Of a DNA stretch of 46,970 nucleotides, positions 26,901-34,210 are shown one piece after another (the stretch's first letter is position 1; each line of letters starts with the position of its first letter). Made by a program: the position numbers and the translations under genes. Location: the NCBI RefSeq assembly GCF_014332515.1, contig NZ_VFSD01000032.1, positions 1 to 46,970 of the forward strand. The letters are read 5' to 3'. The notes below the pieces were generated by a model, which saw nothing but the letters and a program-made list of their open reading frames with translations, was not told where the DNA came from and ran no database searches. Source of the stretch: Pontibacter beigongshangensis. GTDB taxonomy: Bacteria; Bacteroidota; Bacteroidia; Cytophagales; Hymenobacteraceae.

Positions 26901-28358
26901 AAAGCGGAGATTGTACCCGCTACTCTGAGAAGCTGTTTCAATCAATTGCCCATTGCTCCAAAGCTGGTATTTAGTTGGCCAGGGGTCCGGGTCACTTACA
27001 GAAATAATAAGGTTTGTATTCTGATCGCAGAAAAATGTATTGGAGGCGGTAATTATGATCGGGCGTAAAGCTGGTGTTTTTGCGGTGCGGATGCTTTGGG
27101 TGACGGAACTGGTTTGTCCCTTATGCTCTGCTATCAACTTTATGTCGTAGAGAGTGTCCTCTTCGAAGGTGGTGGTAAGATGGTAGGAGGTGGCGAGCAA
27201 TTCATTGTTCAGGTACCATTTGTAAGTATAATGGCTGGGGCCTTTGTTTATAAAGGTAAACGAGGTGTCAGGGCAGTAGGAGGAGGTGGCAGGCAGGTCA
27301 AAGCCAGCCAGCGGCTTTACTGCTCCGCCCAGATTGGAGGTTGTATAGATTTTGCCATTGTTGTCTACGGCTATACCGTTGGTCGCATTTAAAAAGTAGG
27401 CGGCTCTTAGATCGGCATTTACGGGCTGCTGCAGGCTTTCCCAGGTTTCGCCGCCATCGGTTGTTTTCCAGGTAAGGTAGTTGCCTACAGCCATGCCCTC
27501 CTGCCTGTTCAGGAAGTGGATATCATTTATTTGGCCGTTTGTTTTGTTAGCCCACCCTGGCAGGTTCGGCTGCATAACCTGCTTCCAGCTCTGGCCGCCA
27601 TTCGTTGTCTTAAAGATATAATTACCATCACCGCTTACGTTTGCAGCTGCAAATCCGTTTAATTCATCAAAAAAGTAAAGGTCATGTATTTCAGCTAGAG
27701 GCGTACTGCCGGTAGCGACGATTTTTTGCCAGCTAAGCCCCCCGTTGCTTGTTTTATATAAGCCCGAGCCTGCCACATAGCCGCTTGTGGCGCTTGTAAA
27801 GAAAATACTGTTGAAGACACTGCCTGCTATTTCGTTATCAGGCATTGGCACCGAAACAGAATGCCAGTTTTCGCCACCATCAGTAGTTTTAAAAACGTTT
27901 CCTCTGGCGCCTGCTACGTAGCCTACCTGCTTGTTTACAAAAGTGATAGTTCTGAACCCAAGGTTAAAGATGTTGCCAGTGGGGGCGCTCAGGTACACAA
28001 CCCTCCAGTTTACGCCTCTATCTATTGTCTTTAGGATAATGTTATGACCAAAAAGAGTCCAGCCAGCTGCAAACCCTATGTTAGCATCCAGGAAATGAAT
28101 GGTTTTATAACCCATCGTTTCGATGTAAACAGAATCCTGGGTGTTTTTCTGTAGCTTAAACCGCTGCCAGTTCAGTCCGCCGTTGGTTGTCTGGTAAATG
28201 CCATCTGAACCTCCTAAAAAGAATACCTGCTCATCAATCATCTGCACCGATTGCAAGGCATTGGAGGTGGGTGAAAGCTGCTCAACCCACTGGGCTATGG
28301 CCGTTGAGGAATACAGGAAGAGAGGTAAAAGGTAAAGTAAGCGTAAAAGTCTGGCCAT
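23940..28358 (-). CDS. Large T9SS cargo protein with YCF48/BNR-like, PKD and SBBP-like repeats
   Basis: The 1472-residue protein begins with a signal peptide (ARLLRLLYLLPLFLYSSTAI, then AQ). Residues about 30-340 hold several YCF48/BNR-like propeller repeats (GGSDGIYQTTNGGLNW, VFKTTDGGENWHSV, WKTTDGGETWESL). About 345-730 holds Ig/PKD-like modules. About 740-1210 holds SBBP-like repeats (GNTYITGYRNI, GNVYLCGNY, then KYDHEGNVQWTNLL). About 1225-1390 holds two PKD domains (ATWDFGDGTTTQS; VTRWTFSDGSSST). The last 85 residues are a T9SS sorting domain (TVYPSPAATELFVAI, then LSTGMYYVRANLKDG). It should be secreted or surface-anchored; the role is unknown, with adhesion or binding the usual guess. 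Confidence 0.88.
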   Translation of the reverse strand: MARLLRLLYLLPLFLYSSTAIAQWVEQLSPTSNALQSVQMIDEQVFFLGGSDGIYQTTNGGLNWQRFKLQKNTQDSVYIETMGYKTIHFLDANIGFAAGWTLFGHNIILKTIDRGVNWRVVYLSAPTGNIFNLGFRTITFVNKQVGYVAGARGNVFKTTDGGENWHSVSVPMPDNEIAGSVFNSIFFTSATSGYVAGSGLYKTSNGGLSWQKIVATGSTPLAEIHDLYFFDELNGFAAANVSGDGNYIFKTTNGGQSWKQVMQPNLPGWANKTNGQINDIHFLNRQEGMAVGNYLTWKTTDGGETWESLQQPVNADLRAAYFLNATNGIAVDNNGKIYTTSNLGGAVKPLAGFDLPATSSYCPDTSFTFINKGPSHYTYKWYLNNELLATSYHLTTTFEEDTLYDIKLIAEHKGQTSSVTQSIRTAKTPALRPIIITASNTFFCDQNTNLIISVSDPDPWPTKYQLWSNGQLIETASQSSGYNLRFKGFIPKKSATYTVTAIRADACGTIEATPASVSIEVAPTPKLDNKVEALREFYCAHDLGLDPLIRISDSDPDFYYSTSEAHGMYLGNGGDLTIPAYSQKQLEVEGGYYKEFTVTVRHKNCPGGLPKYTLQNKAIYRFSYLTLAYEVSKPTVFLNEPLVISNTTIAASYKWSVEDNGTRTVYHTKALPDVRFSTTGEKTVMLTATSAAGCVDSTKFTVRVVKQATLQQEEICAANEPETIVSESTLNGRTVLSSHTDTFGNTYITGYRNIRGGSNTYFFLEKYTLSGKLLWSKIHSGTLRSSYSFGTGITTDQEGNVYLCGNYMSSSFSSQIDEVVLPRTTHYIDSQAAFILKFTAEGKAVWATVANSSHYSSALASSITIDQNQHIYAAIHSNMNVTVTYPDGTSLTNPLNEYGAYYSYLLKVDTNGTSLGAVKLSHYQGHIDVPYGNYSINGLNSVNQSFTLSPQLQVGLDNKMYVEGMFYSHAPHKYTVGSYVLTEDDFEGQKGYIAIVDLDQMRITKAFGTYKNYLADASEYLGYWNYSDRGFSRLKRSIAVDGNSIYLSANWDWRPYNEHANDNFQKAPIMTIGDKSISNSWYGALITKYDHEGNVQWTNLLHNSLVPNLYFSREQNSLFAYTQFENVSGISSMTSKQTYGVAAANTKSQGILKYTPEGELVWAWQQAVKAGKTEAEVMAASGCDRLVLFSKNHLSTSNGYTSQILPLSLTGNCTSVTLTVSDTFTATTKEAALDVSFKFPEIQSSSPYTATWDFGDGTTTQSLKDVVSHTFSVAGTYQVRVTISNGCIQKQLWQQVQVPCQPEELDSATITYQITGNLVQLKANGVQENYVTRWTFSDGSSSTEKEPAFSFHTPGTTTATLWLENSCNSKTATADIVLTLTSLEATSASELLTVYPSPAATELFVAIDKASPVTINAIEIYDSLGRILISLKAKDISEKTLLNVSSLSTGMYYVRANLKDGNSLLKKFIIQK

Positions 28359-28824
28359 CGGATATGTTCAGTTAGTATTTAAGAAACCAATGTTTTTCGT
28401 GTTGCGGGCAATAATATTCATCAAAACCCTTCCAGCGATCATTCTCTTTGCCGCTGCTATTCCGACAAAAACCTTTCTGCTCCACTAAATACAAACAAGT
28501 AAGATTTTTTGTGTGAATTGGTGCTGAAGAATGAATCTGGATTTCCGGATTATTCTAATCAAAAAGACCCTCCGGAGTAACCTTCTGCTCCGGCTGCTGC
28601 GGATAGTACAGCTCCTCCGACAATACTAAGTTGAATGCACTCAGTATATTTCTGAATTTGTGTAATCCCATAAAAGCAAAGCTGCAGAGCAGAACGAGTT
28701 TCAGTTGTTAGTATATGAATTTTTTATCTGCTGTTATAGAAGTTAATGTAAAAAAGTAGAGGTTGCGTTTTGCAGCAATTTGCCAATGCCAGGTAATTTG
28801 GCCGCAGTACCATAAGCAGTAATC
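28359..28824. other. Intergenic region with repeat copy F
   Basis: This 466-base gap upstream of the T9SS cargo gene holds repeat copy F (28549-28600) and AT-rich sequence that may contain the cargo gene promoter. I see no gene or clear terminator. Confidence 0.4.
28549..28600 (-). repeat. Dispersed intergenic repeat, copy F
   Basis: On the minus strand it reads GCAGCAGCCGGAGCAGAAGG, TTACTCCGGAGGGTC, TTTTTGATTAGAATAAT. It lies between the rsmI-like gene and the T9SS cargo gene in the same orientation as both. Confidence 0.88.
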
Positions 28825-29538
28825 CTACTTATAAATCAGAAAAACAGCCGGTTGCTTGTGTATATCGGGCAGCTCCTTCTTCCAATCGGCAATGGGTTTG
28901 GTCTGGATGAGTTCGTGCTCTGGTGAGGTAATGTTGGCGGCAATGCAGAGGCGGGTGGTGGGGTGGAGCGTTTGCACCAGGTCCTCGAGCAGCTTGTTGT
29001 TGCGGTAGGGCGTTTCCATAAAGATCTGTGTCTGGTCGCGCTGCTGCATCTCTTTTTCGAGTTGGCGGAGCGTCTGCAGGCGTGGGCCGCGCTCTATGGG
29101 CAGATACCCATGAAACGCGAAGCGCTGCCCGTTAAAGCCGCTGCCCATCAGGCTCAGCAGGATGGCCGACGGGCCGGCAAAGGGCACCACTCTTATATTT
29201 TTCTGATGCGCGTATTTTACTACCTCCGCTCCGGGGTCGGCCACGCCCGGACAACCCGCCTCGGAAATAATGCCGGCATCCTGCCCCTTCAGCACCCGCT
29301 CCAGCGATTGCTGCACCTCGGCAAGGGAGGCGTCTTTATCAACCTGCACAAAATGCAGCTGCTCTATCACCAGCTCCGGGCAAATGCTCTTGACATATCG
29401 CCGGGCCGTGCGCAGGTTCTCCACAATAAAATACGTGAGCTTTTGTACCGTTTCCTTTACCTGTGGAGGGATAACCTGGTCGGCGGTGCCTTCGGCCAGA
29501 ATGGTGGGTATCAGATATAAGATGCCTGGTTGTGCCAT
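28825..29538 (-). CDS. RsmI-type SAM-dependent methyltransferase
   Basis: The 237-residue protein belongs to the tetrapyrrole-methylase-fold family that includes RsmI, the enzyme that 2'-O-methylates C1402 of 16S rRNA. Signatures are GILYLIPTILAEG at the N-terminus, DAGIISEAGCPGVADPGAEV at about 86-105 and VVPFAGPSAILLSLMGSGF at about 118-136, plus FMETPYRNNKLLEDL. The shape (IISEAG rather than LVSDAG, and length 237 rather than about 280) suggests the short Bacteroidota branch, so the exact target is uncertain. No close partner in operon. Confidence 0.8.
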   Translation of the reverse strand: MAQPGILYLIPTILAEGTADQVIPPQVKETVQKLTYFIVENLRTARRYVKSICPELVIEQLHFVQVDKDASLAEVQQSLERVLKGQDAGIISEAGCPGVADPGAEVVKYAHQKNIRVVPFAGPSAILLSLMGSGFNGQRFAFHGYLPIERGPRLQTLRQLEKEMQQRDQTQIFMETPYRNNKLLEDLVQTLHPTTRLCIAANITSPEHELIQTKPIADWKKELPDIHKQPAVFLIYK

Positions 29539-29725
29539 AGGGACTTCGTCAAATTAGAAATTCAAAATTAGGGATTATGACCAATATGCTTTCATAACAG
29601 CTGTCGGAGCATTGTAAACTGTTTATAAATCGCATGCAATTTTGAATTTATTCTCACTGCTTTATACAGTAGCGGTAAAGGTAGAAAGAGGAATTGTTTA
29701 TGCGGCGTGCTGTTGGTGTTAAAAT

Positions 29726-29763
29726 ATAGCTGCCACAGCACTTGCACGGGCTGTGGCAGCTAT
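29726..29763 (-). terminator. Terminator-like hairpin
   Basis: Perfect 14-bp arms ATAGCTGCCACAGC and GCTGTGGCAGCTAT are followed on the minus strand by ATTTTA. It lies about 185 bases after the stop of the minus-strand hydrolase gene. Confidence 0.65.
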
Positions 29764-29830
29764 GTGGTTTTGAGCACAAGGCAGTAAGCAGCAGCCAATG
29801 GCCGGACATTAGCCATCGCCTTTCCTGTTC

Positions 29831-29868
29831 AAAAGGGGCCTGGAAGGCCATTTTCATTAGAATAATTT
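29831..29868 (+). repeat. Dispersed intergenic repeat, copy G
   Basis: The hairpin part GGCCTGGAAGGCC is followed by ATTTTCATTAGAATAATTT. The orientation is opposite to both neighbouring genes. Confidence 0.85.
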
Positions 29869-29946
29869 GCGCTTCGTGCAGCGCAAAGCCACCGGCTGCA
29901 GACCCATTTTATCCCTTTGATCTTTCAGGTTTAACCGGGCCAGGTT

Positions 29947-30714
29947 TTAATGCTCCAGAAAATTGTGCACCAGTTCGTACACCTGGTCGGGGGCTTCGGC
30001 GTGTACCCAATGGCCTGCGCCCGGCACGGTCTCTATCTCGACCTGCGTGAAAAGGTGCTGGATGCAGGTGTACTGGTCTTCCTGGCTGATGTACCGGCTG
30101 CGGCCGCCTTTTATAAATAGGGCGCTTTTCTTGAACGGCACATCGGATGTGACAGCAGCGCTGATGTTCTCGTAATTCTCGTCTATGCCGTCCAGGTTCA
30201 TGCGCCAGCCAAAGGTGCCGTCTTCTTTGCGGTAAATGTTCTTCATCAGAAACAGGCGCACATCCTGGCTGCTGATGGACCTGGCCAGTTGCTCGTCTAT
30301 GTGGCTTCGGGTGGTGGCGCTGCCCAGGTCTACTGATTTGAGGGCCTCGATTATCTCGTCGTGGTGCGGCGGGTAGGCTCTGGGGGCAATATCGACCACA
30401 ATCAGTTTGGTGAGGCGGGTGGGGTGGGTAAGGGCGAATTTCATAGCCACTTTGCCGCCCATGGAGTGCCCCATAATAGCTGGCGTAGGTATGTTCAGGT
30501 CATCAATCAGCTCCAGCACGTCCTGGGCCATTAGTTCGTAAGTGTGCTCGTCGGCATGAGGGGAGCGGCCGTGGTTGCGCAGGTCCACCAGAAATACGTT
30601 GTAGTGCTCGGAGAGCCGCTTTGCCAGCGTTTGCCAGTTGTCTAATGTGCCGAAGAGGCCGTGCAAAATGAGCAGCGGCTGGCCGTGGCCCATTTCCTTG
30701 TAGTGTAATTTCAT
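29947..30714 (-). CDS. Alpha/beta-fold hydrolase (esterase, YbfF-like)
   Basis: The 255-residue protein has the core of an alpha/beta hydrolase: LLILHGLFGTLDNWQTLA (oxyanion region, residues 14-31), LVDLRNHGRSPHADEHTYE, nucleophile elbow GHSMGG with Ser84, and catalytic His in GAGHWVHAEAP (His235). The LRNHGRSPH motif is characteristic of the YbfF esterase group and related lipases. It is cytoplasmic (no signal peptide). The substrate is unknown. The gene stands alone, 103 bases downstream of the next minus-strand gene. Confidence 0.85.
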   Translation of the reverse strand: MKLHYKEMGHGQPLLILHGLFGTLDNWQTLAKRLSEHYNVFLVDLRNHGRSPHADEHTYELMAQDVLELIDDLNIPTPAIMGHSMGGKVAMKFALTHPTRLTKLIVVDIAPRAYPPHHDEIIEALKSVDLGSATTRSHIDEQLARSISSQDVRLFLMKNIYRKEDGTFGWRMNLDGIDENYENISAAVTSDVPFKKSALFIKGGRSRYISQEDQYTCIQHLFTQVEIETVPGAGHWVHAEAPDQVYELVHNFLEH

Positions 30715-30761
30715 ATTTTTCTATCTGTCGGTTAACAGTTTTGATGCTCTATAGGTAGCAT

Positions 30762-30818
30762 ACGGAAGCCCGTGTGATAATGCTGAAACTAGTGGCGCCG
30801 GGGTGTATGGGCTTCCGT
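30762..30818. repeat. Inverted repeat next to a gene end
   Basis: ACGGAAGCCC (30762-30771) and GGGCTTCCGT (30809-30818) are perfect inverses 37 bases apart; the right arm touches the stop codon of the minus-strand membrane protein gene. There is no T run, so a terminator role is doubtful. Confidence 0.45.
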
Positions 30819-31315
30819 TACACTCTTCTCTCTTTTTCAGGTACGGGCGTGGCCTTATTCTCCTTATCAAAATCGGGATTGACGAAAACTTTTTTGTAAC
30901 CGAGCCTCTGACTGATAAAGGTAATGAAGCTGTCTGTCTGATGTGCCTCCACCAACGGGTTCATGAGCAGCACCACCTTCTTGTTTTTACGCCTCACAAC
31001 CATAATGTCTTTTGTCTGCAAGGCCTTGATCGTGGCACCGATCCCGATAAACAGCGAGAGGGCAGGTAGCACCATCTTATGTAGCTGAGCGCTTTCGGAG
31101 CCTGGAAAAACAAAGGAGGTGAAGCTGGAATAAAAGGAGAACAAGAGGCAGCATAATCCAAAAAGCAGGAGCAGCGGCCAGTTCTTGACAACTTTCCCGC
31201 TTTTGAGGGAAACAGATTCGATGTCGGCGTAAGAGATAAATTTGTGTTTGCTGCGCAGCAGATGCAGGCCTTTGTTATCTACCCCGAACTGATTGGTTGA
31301 AAATTTGTATTTCAT
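30818..31315 (-). CDS. Membrane protein of unknown function
   Basis: The 165-residue protein has a soluble N-terminal part (KYKFSTNQFGVDNKGLHLLR, residues 2-21), two membrane helices at about 47-70 and 84-100, and a basic then charged C-terminal tail (PVPEKERRV). The layout, with a beta-rich start (KHKFISYADIESVSLKSGKV) and a paired helix, recalls PH-like membrane proteins, but I cannot assign a family. It sits between the hydrolase and pdxJ on the minus strand. Confidence 0.65.
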   Translation of the reverse strand: MKYKFSTNQFGVDNKGLHLLRSKHKFISYADIESVSLKSGKVVKNWPLLLLFGLCCLLFSFYSSFTSFVFPGSESAQLHKMVLPALSLFIGIGATIKALQTKDIMVVRRKNKKVVLLMNPLVEAHQTDSFITFISQRLGYKKVFVNPDFDKENKATPVPEKERRV

Positions 31316-31720
31316 CTGCTCTCCTGATATACTGATTTAAGATGCGCAAAAATTTGCATTCATGCAAGAAAATCGATATTCAATATACAAAAGCTAAACA
31401 GCCTTGGGCGACCAGACACGCCGGGGCTAAAGCCTTGCCGGAGAAACATGGCATTGCTGATAGCTGGTTATAAGAAATTGTATTCTTGCCGCCTATCTTA
31501 AATCAACTGCATTATAGTCGGTGCCTTGCCTTATCAGCATCAGAAATGGCATCACCTTGAGAATAACGACACACAAAGCACGACACACGAAACATCCCTA
31601 TTTGTCGCTTGCAGAAGAGGTGAACAAAATTCCGAAGGGTTGTATGACTGTCTAAAGCAACAAGCAAATTATTCTAATCAAAAAACCCCTCCGGAGGCGC
31701 CGCTGCTCCTGCTCCATAGC
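31316..31720. other. Intergenic region with repeat copy H
   Basis: This 405-base gap lies between pdxJ and the membrane protein gene, both minus strand. Repeat copy H fills the end adjoining pdxJ; the rest shows no gene, terminator or obvious promoter. Confidence 0.4.
31666..31714 (-). repeat. Dispersed intergenic repeat, copy H (terminator-like)
   Basis: On the minus strand it reads GAGCAGGAGCAGCGGCGCCT, CCGGAGGGG, TTTTTTGATTAGAATAATTT. It begins 6 bases after the pdxJ stop and has the form of a small hairpin (CCTCCGGAGG) with a T run, so it may terminate pdxJ. Confidence 0.88.
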
Positions 31721-32434
31721 CTACTTTAACTGGCGCAGATACAGCTGTATAGTGTTTTCCAGGCCCAAATACAGCGCATCGCAGATCAGGGCATGACCGA
31801 TGCTAACCTCTTCCAGCCCCGCCAGGTTGTCTTTCAGGTATTTGAGGTTGTCGAGGTCCAGGTCGTGGCCGGCATTCAGGCCCAGGCCCAGCTCCTGGGC
31901 TCTAAGGGCGGCTTTGGCGTAGGGGGCAAGCGCCGCCTGCCGGTTTTGGTGGTAGCCGCTGGCGTAGGCCTCGGTGTAGAGTTCTATGCGGTTGGTGTTT
32001 ACCAGGGCGGCGCCTTCTACCATGCCCTCGTCGGGGTCTACAAAAATGGAGGTGCGGATGCCCTGTTCCTGCAGCTCCAGAATCACGTCGGTCAGGAAGT
32101 CTTTGTGCCGGATAGTGTCCCACCCGGCGTTGGAGGTGATGGCATCGGGGGCATCGGGTACCAGGGTGGCCTGGTCGGGCTTCACGTCTTTTACCAGCTT
32201 CAGAAACTCCGGCGTAGGGTTGCCTTCTATGTTAAACTCGGTGGTTACGATCTGCTTCAGGTCATATACATCCCGGAACCGGATGTGGCGCTCGTCGGGG
32301 CGGGGGTGCACCGTGATGCCCTGCGCCCCGAACCGCTCACAATCTTGGGCTACCTGCACAACATTTGGCCTGTCGCCACCGCGGGCGTTACGAAGCGTGG
32401 CTATTTTGTTTATATTTACGCTCAGCTTAGTCAT
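31721..32434 (-). CDS. pdxJ: Pyridoxine 5'-phosphate synthase PdxJ
   Basis: The 237-residue protein condenses 1-deoxy-D-xylulose 5-phosphate with 3-amino-2-oxopropyl phosphate to give pyridoxine 5'-phosphate, the last ring-forming step of vitamin B6 synthesis. Signatures are SVNINKIATLRNARGGDRPN (residues 5-24), QGITVHPRPDERHIRFRDVY, FNIEGNPTPEF and LNAGHDLDLDNL. It is a cytoplasmic TIM-barrel enzyme of normal length. It stands divergent from the yqeY-like gene with 164 bases between them, and a repeat copy lies directly after its stop. Confidence 0.95.
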   Translation of the reverse strand: MTKLSVNINKIATLRNARGGDRPNVVQVAQDCERFGAQGITVHPRPDERHIRFRDVYDLKQIVTTEFNIEGNPTPEFLKLVKDVKPDQATLVPDAPDAITSNAGWDTIRHKDFLTDVILELQEQGIRTSIFVDPDEGMVEGAALVNTNRIELYTEAYASGYHQNRQAALAPYAKAALRAQELGLGLNAGHDLDLDNLKYLKDNLAGLEEVSIGHALICDALYLGLENTIQLYLRQLK

Positions 32435-32598
32435 AATCTTTTAATACTTCTGGCAATAGAGGCCGGGTTAGCACATTAATAACGAAGTGACTAAATTAAG
32501 GAAATTTGTTTAAGATGATACAAAATGGTGCCGGCGCAATCTGCCGGTAGCGGCAGAAGCCGCACCAAATCAAAAGTTTAAGAAAAAAATATAAAGCT

Positions 32599-33060
32599 AT
32601 GACGCTAAAAGAACGAATTGAGGCCGACATTAAGCAAGCCATGTTGGCGAAAGAGAAGACCCGCCTGCAGGCGCTCCGCAGCATTAAGTCGCAGATCTTG
32701 CTGGCCGAAACCGAGAAAGGCGGCGGCGATGGCCTGGCGCCGGACACTGAGATGAAGCTGCTCACAAAGGCTGCCAAACAGCGGCGTGAGTCGGCAGAGG
32801 TGTTTGCCAAACAGAACCGTCCCGACCTGGAGGAGGTAGAACTGGCCGAACTGGCCGTAATAGAGAGCTACCTGCCCCAGCAGCTCGACGAAGGCGAACT
32901 GCGCGTGCGCCTCGTGGAAATTATTCAGCGGGTGGGAGCCACCGGGCCTTCTGACCTGGGCAAAGTAATGGGAGTGGCCTCCAGAGAGCTGGCGGGCGTG
33001 GCCGATGGCCGTGCTATTTCGAATGCCGTGAGTGCGCTGCTCAACAACACTGACTTTTAA
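32599..33060 (+). CDS. GatB/YqeY domain protein
   Basis: The 153-residue protein is a stand-alone YqeY: LKERIEADIKQAMLAKEKTR, LQALRSIKSQILLAE, LLTKAAKQRRESAEVFAKQN, IESYLPQQLDEGELR and a C-terminal GKVMGVASRELAGVADGRAI then SNAVSALL. It resembles the tail domain of GatB (tRNA-dependent amidotransferase), which contacts tRNA; the role of stand-alone YqeY is unsettled. Length is normal. It is followed by a repeat copy and then cvpA. Confidence 0.9.
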   Translation: MTLKERIEADIKQAMLAKEKTRLQALRSIKSQILLAETEKGGGDGLAPDTEMKLLTKAAKQRRESAEVFAKQNRPDLEEVELAELAVIESYLPQQLDEGELRVRLVEIIQRVGATGPSDLGKVMGVASRELAGVADGRAISNAVSALLNNTDF

Positions 33061-33490
33061 GGGCTGATTGAAGTAATTTTGAATGAGTGATTGAGTGGAT
33101 GAGTAACGTTTTTCTTCAAAGCATACCTCCGGGAGCATCCTGAAATTTTCTGAAAGAGGACTCTGTATAAGAGGCCAATAAACAAGTCTTGTGTCCTTTT
33201 TCAATAGGAGGAGGAGGGGCAACAGAGTCTCCGGATGGCCATTTTGATTAGAATAATTTAATGCAGGAGGCTAAGTGCTCCTCCAATCTGATTTTTAGAA
33301 AAGTTGAGTGCTTTTGAAGCCGCCAGAAAGCAGATCTGCCATCATTTCTAAATTTGAATTTCTGGGTTTTAATTTGGCGAAGCACCAGGGAGGAGCTGGC
33401 GCGCCTCTTTGCCATTGAAATTATTTATAGTAAAATTAGGTTGAGTATCAGGCGGGAGCAGCTGTAGCTTCTGCTTAAATTTTATTTAGG
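33061..33490. other. Intergenic region before cvpA
   Basis: This 430-base gap carries repeat copy I (33210-33259) and a 12-bp direct repeat TTAGGTTGAGTA at 33437-33448 and 33486-33497; the second copy contains the TTG start of cvpA. No gene was seen. Confidence 0.45.
33210..33259 (+). repeat. Dispersed intergenic repeat, copy I
   Basis: AACAGAGTCTCCGGATGGCC is followed by ATTTTGATTAGAATAATTT. It lies 150 bases after the yqeY stop in the same orientation. Confidence 0.88.
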
Positions 33491-34009
33491 TTGAGTACAT
33501 TCGATATTTTTCTGGCGCTGCCACTGTTGTACGGGGCCTTTCTGGGCTTCCGGAAAGGACTCTTGCTGGAGCTGGTGTCGCTGTTTGCCCTGGTGCTGGC
33601 CATCCTGCTCGGGCTCAAGCTGCTCGACACGGCACTGCCCGTCATGAAAGAGTTTGTGGGCGATGCCGGCATGTTGCTGCCCTATGTCACATTTCTGGTG
33701 GTGTTTGTGGCAATCATCCTGGGAGTTAGGGTGATAGGCCTGCTCCTGAAAAAAGTGCTGGACTTTACTCCCTTTGGTTTCTTCGATAATTTTCTGGGAG
33801 GCGTGCTGGGTGCCCTCAAATGGTGCTTCGCCCTGAGTCTGCTGCTCTACGTGTCGGAGATTGCCGGCATCAGCGTAACCAACGAAACAGCGGCCGGCTC
33901 CACTATCTACCCCTATGTGCTGAAATCAACGCCTTACGCACTTGATGTGATCGGATACGTGGTGCCGTTTGTAAAAGCGCTGTTTGAATCTGTTACGGAG
34001 CATTTTTAG
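33491..34009 (+). CDS. CvpA family membrane protein
   Basis: The 172-residue protein has four membrane helices and the CvpA pattern: STFDIFLALPLLYGAFLGFR, KGLLLELVSLFALVLAILLG, then LLKKVLDFTPFGFFDNFLGG and VLGALKWCFALSLLLYV. The start is a TTG; it is accepted because the family signature begins directly with it (MSTFDI) and no ATG lies in frame nearby. CvpA was named for colicin V production, but its general role in envelope homeostasis is unclear. It precedes the pabA-like gene, with repeat copy J between. Confidence 0.88.
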   Translation: MSTFDIFLALPLLYGAFLGFRKGLLLELVSLFALVLAILLGLKLLDTALPVMKEFVGDAGMLLPYVTFLVVFVAIILGVRVIGLLLKKVLDFTPFGFFDNFLGGVLGALKWCFALSLLLYVSEIAGISVTNETAAGSTIYPYVLKSTPYALDVIGYVVPFVKALFESVTEHF

Positions 34010-34060
34010 TTAATTTGAAGATGCGAAAATCTGGAGGACGTTTCTACCATCCTACTTGAG

Positions 34061-34105
34061 AGCAAGCAGCAGCGCCGCCGGAGGGCCATTTTGATTAGAA
34101 TAATT
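34061..34105 (+). repeat. Dispersed intergenic repeat, copy J
   Basis: AGCAAGCAGCAGCGCCGCCG, GAGGGCC, ATTTTGATTAGAATAATT, 52 bases after the cvpA stop. It overlaps the 5' part of the open frame that runs into pabA, which is one reason to place the pabA start later, at 34211. Confidence 0.88.
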
Positions 34106-34210
34106 CTGAATCGATTCCTGCCGTTCCATCATGTAGTTGTCAGAACATGGTATATCCGGGCACTCCTTCATCTTCAAATCTTCTCATCTCCAAATTCCCA
34201 AAACAAAAAA

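Larger units (their letters stand above)
29539..29946. other. Intergenic region with terminator and repeat copy G
   Basis: The 408-base gap contains a terminator-like hairpin (29726-29763) and repeat copy G (29831-29868). The part next to the methyltransferase start is AT-rich and presumably holds its promoter. No gene was seen. Confidence 0.4.

Noticed and set aside
34091..34210. A 40-codon N-terminal extension of the PabA/TrpG protein
   Set aside because: The extension is translated repeat copy J plus A/C/T filler, while the family signature begins exactly at the ATG at 34211.
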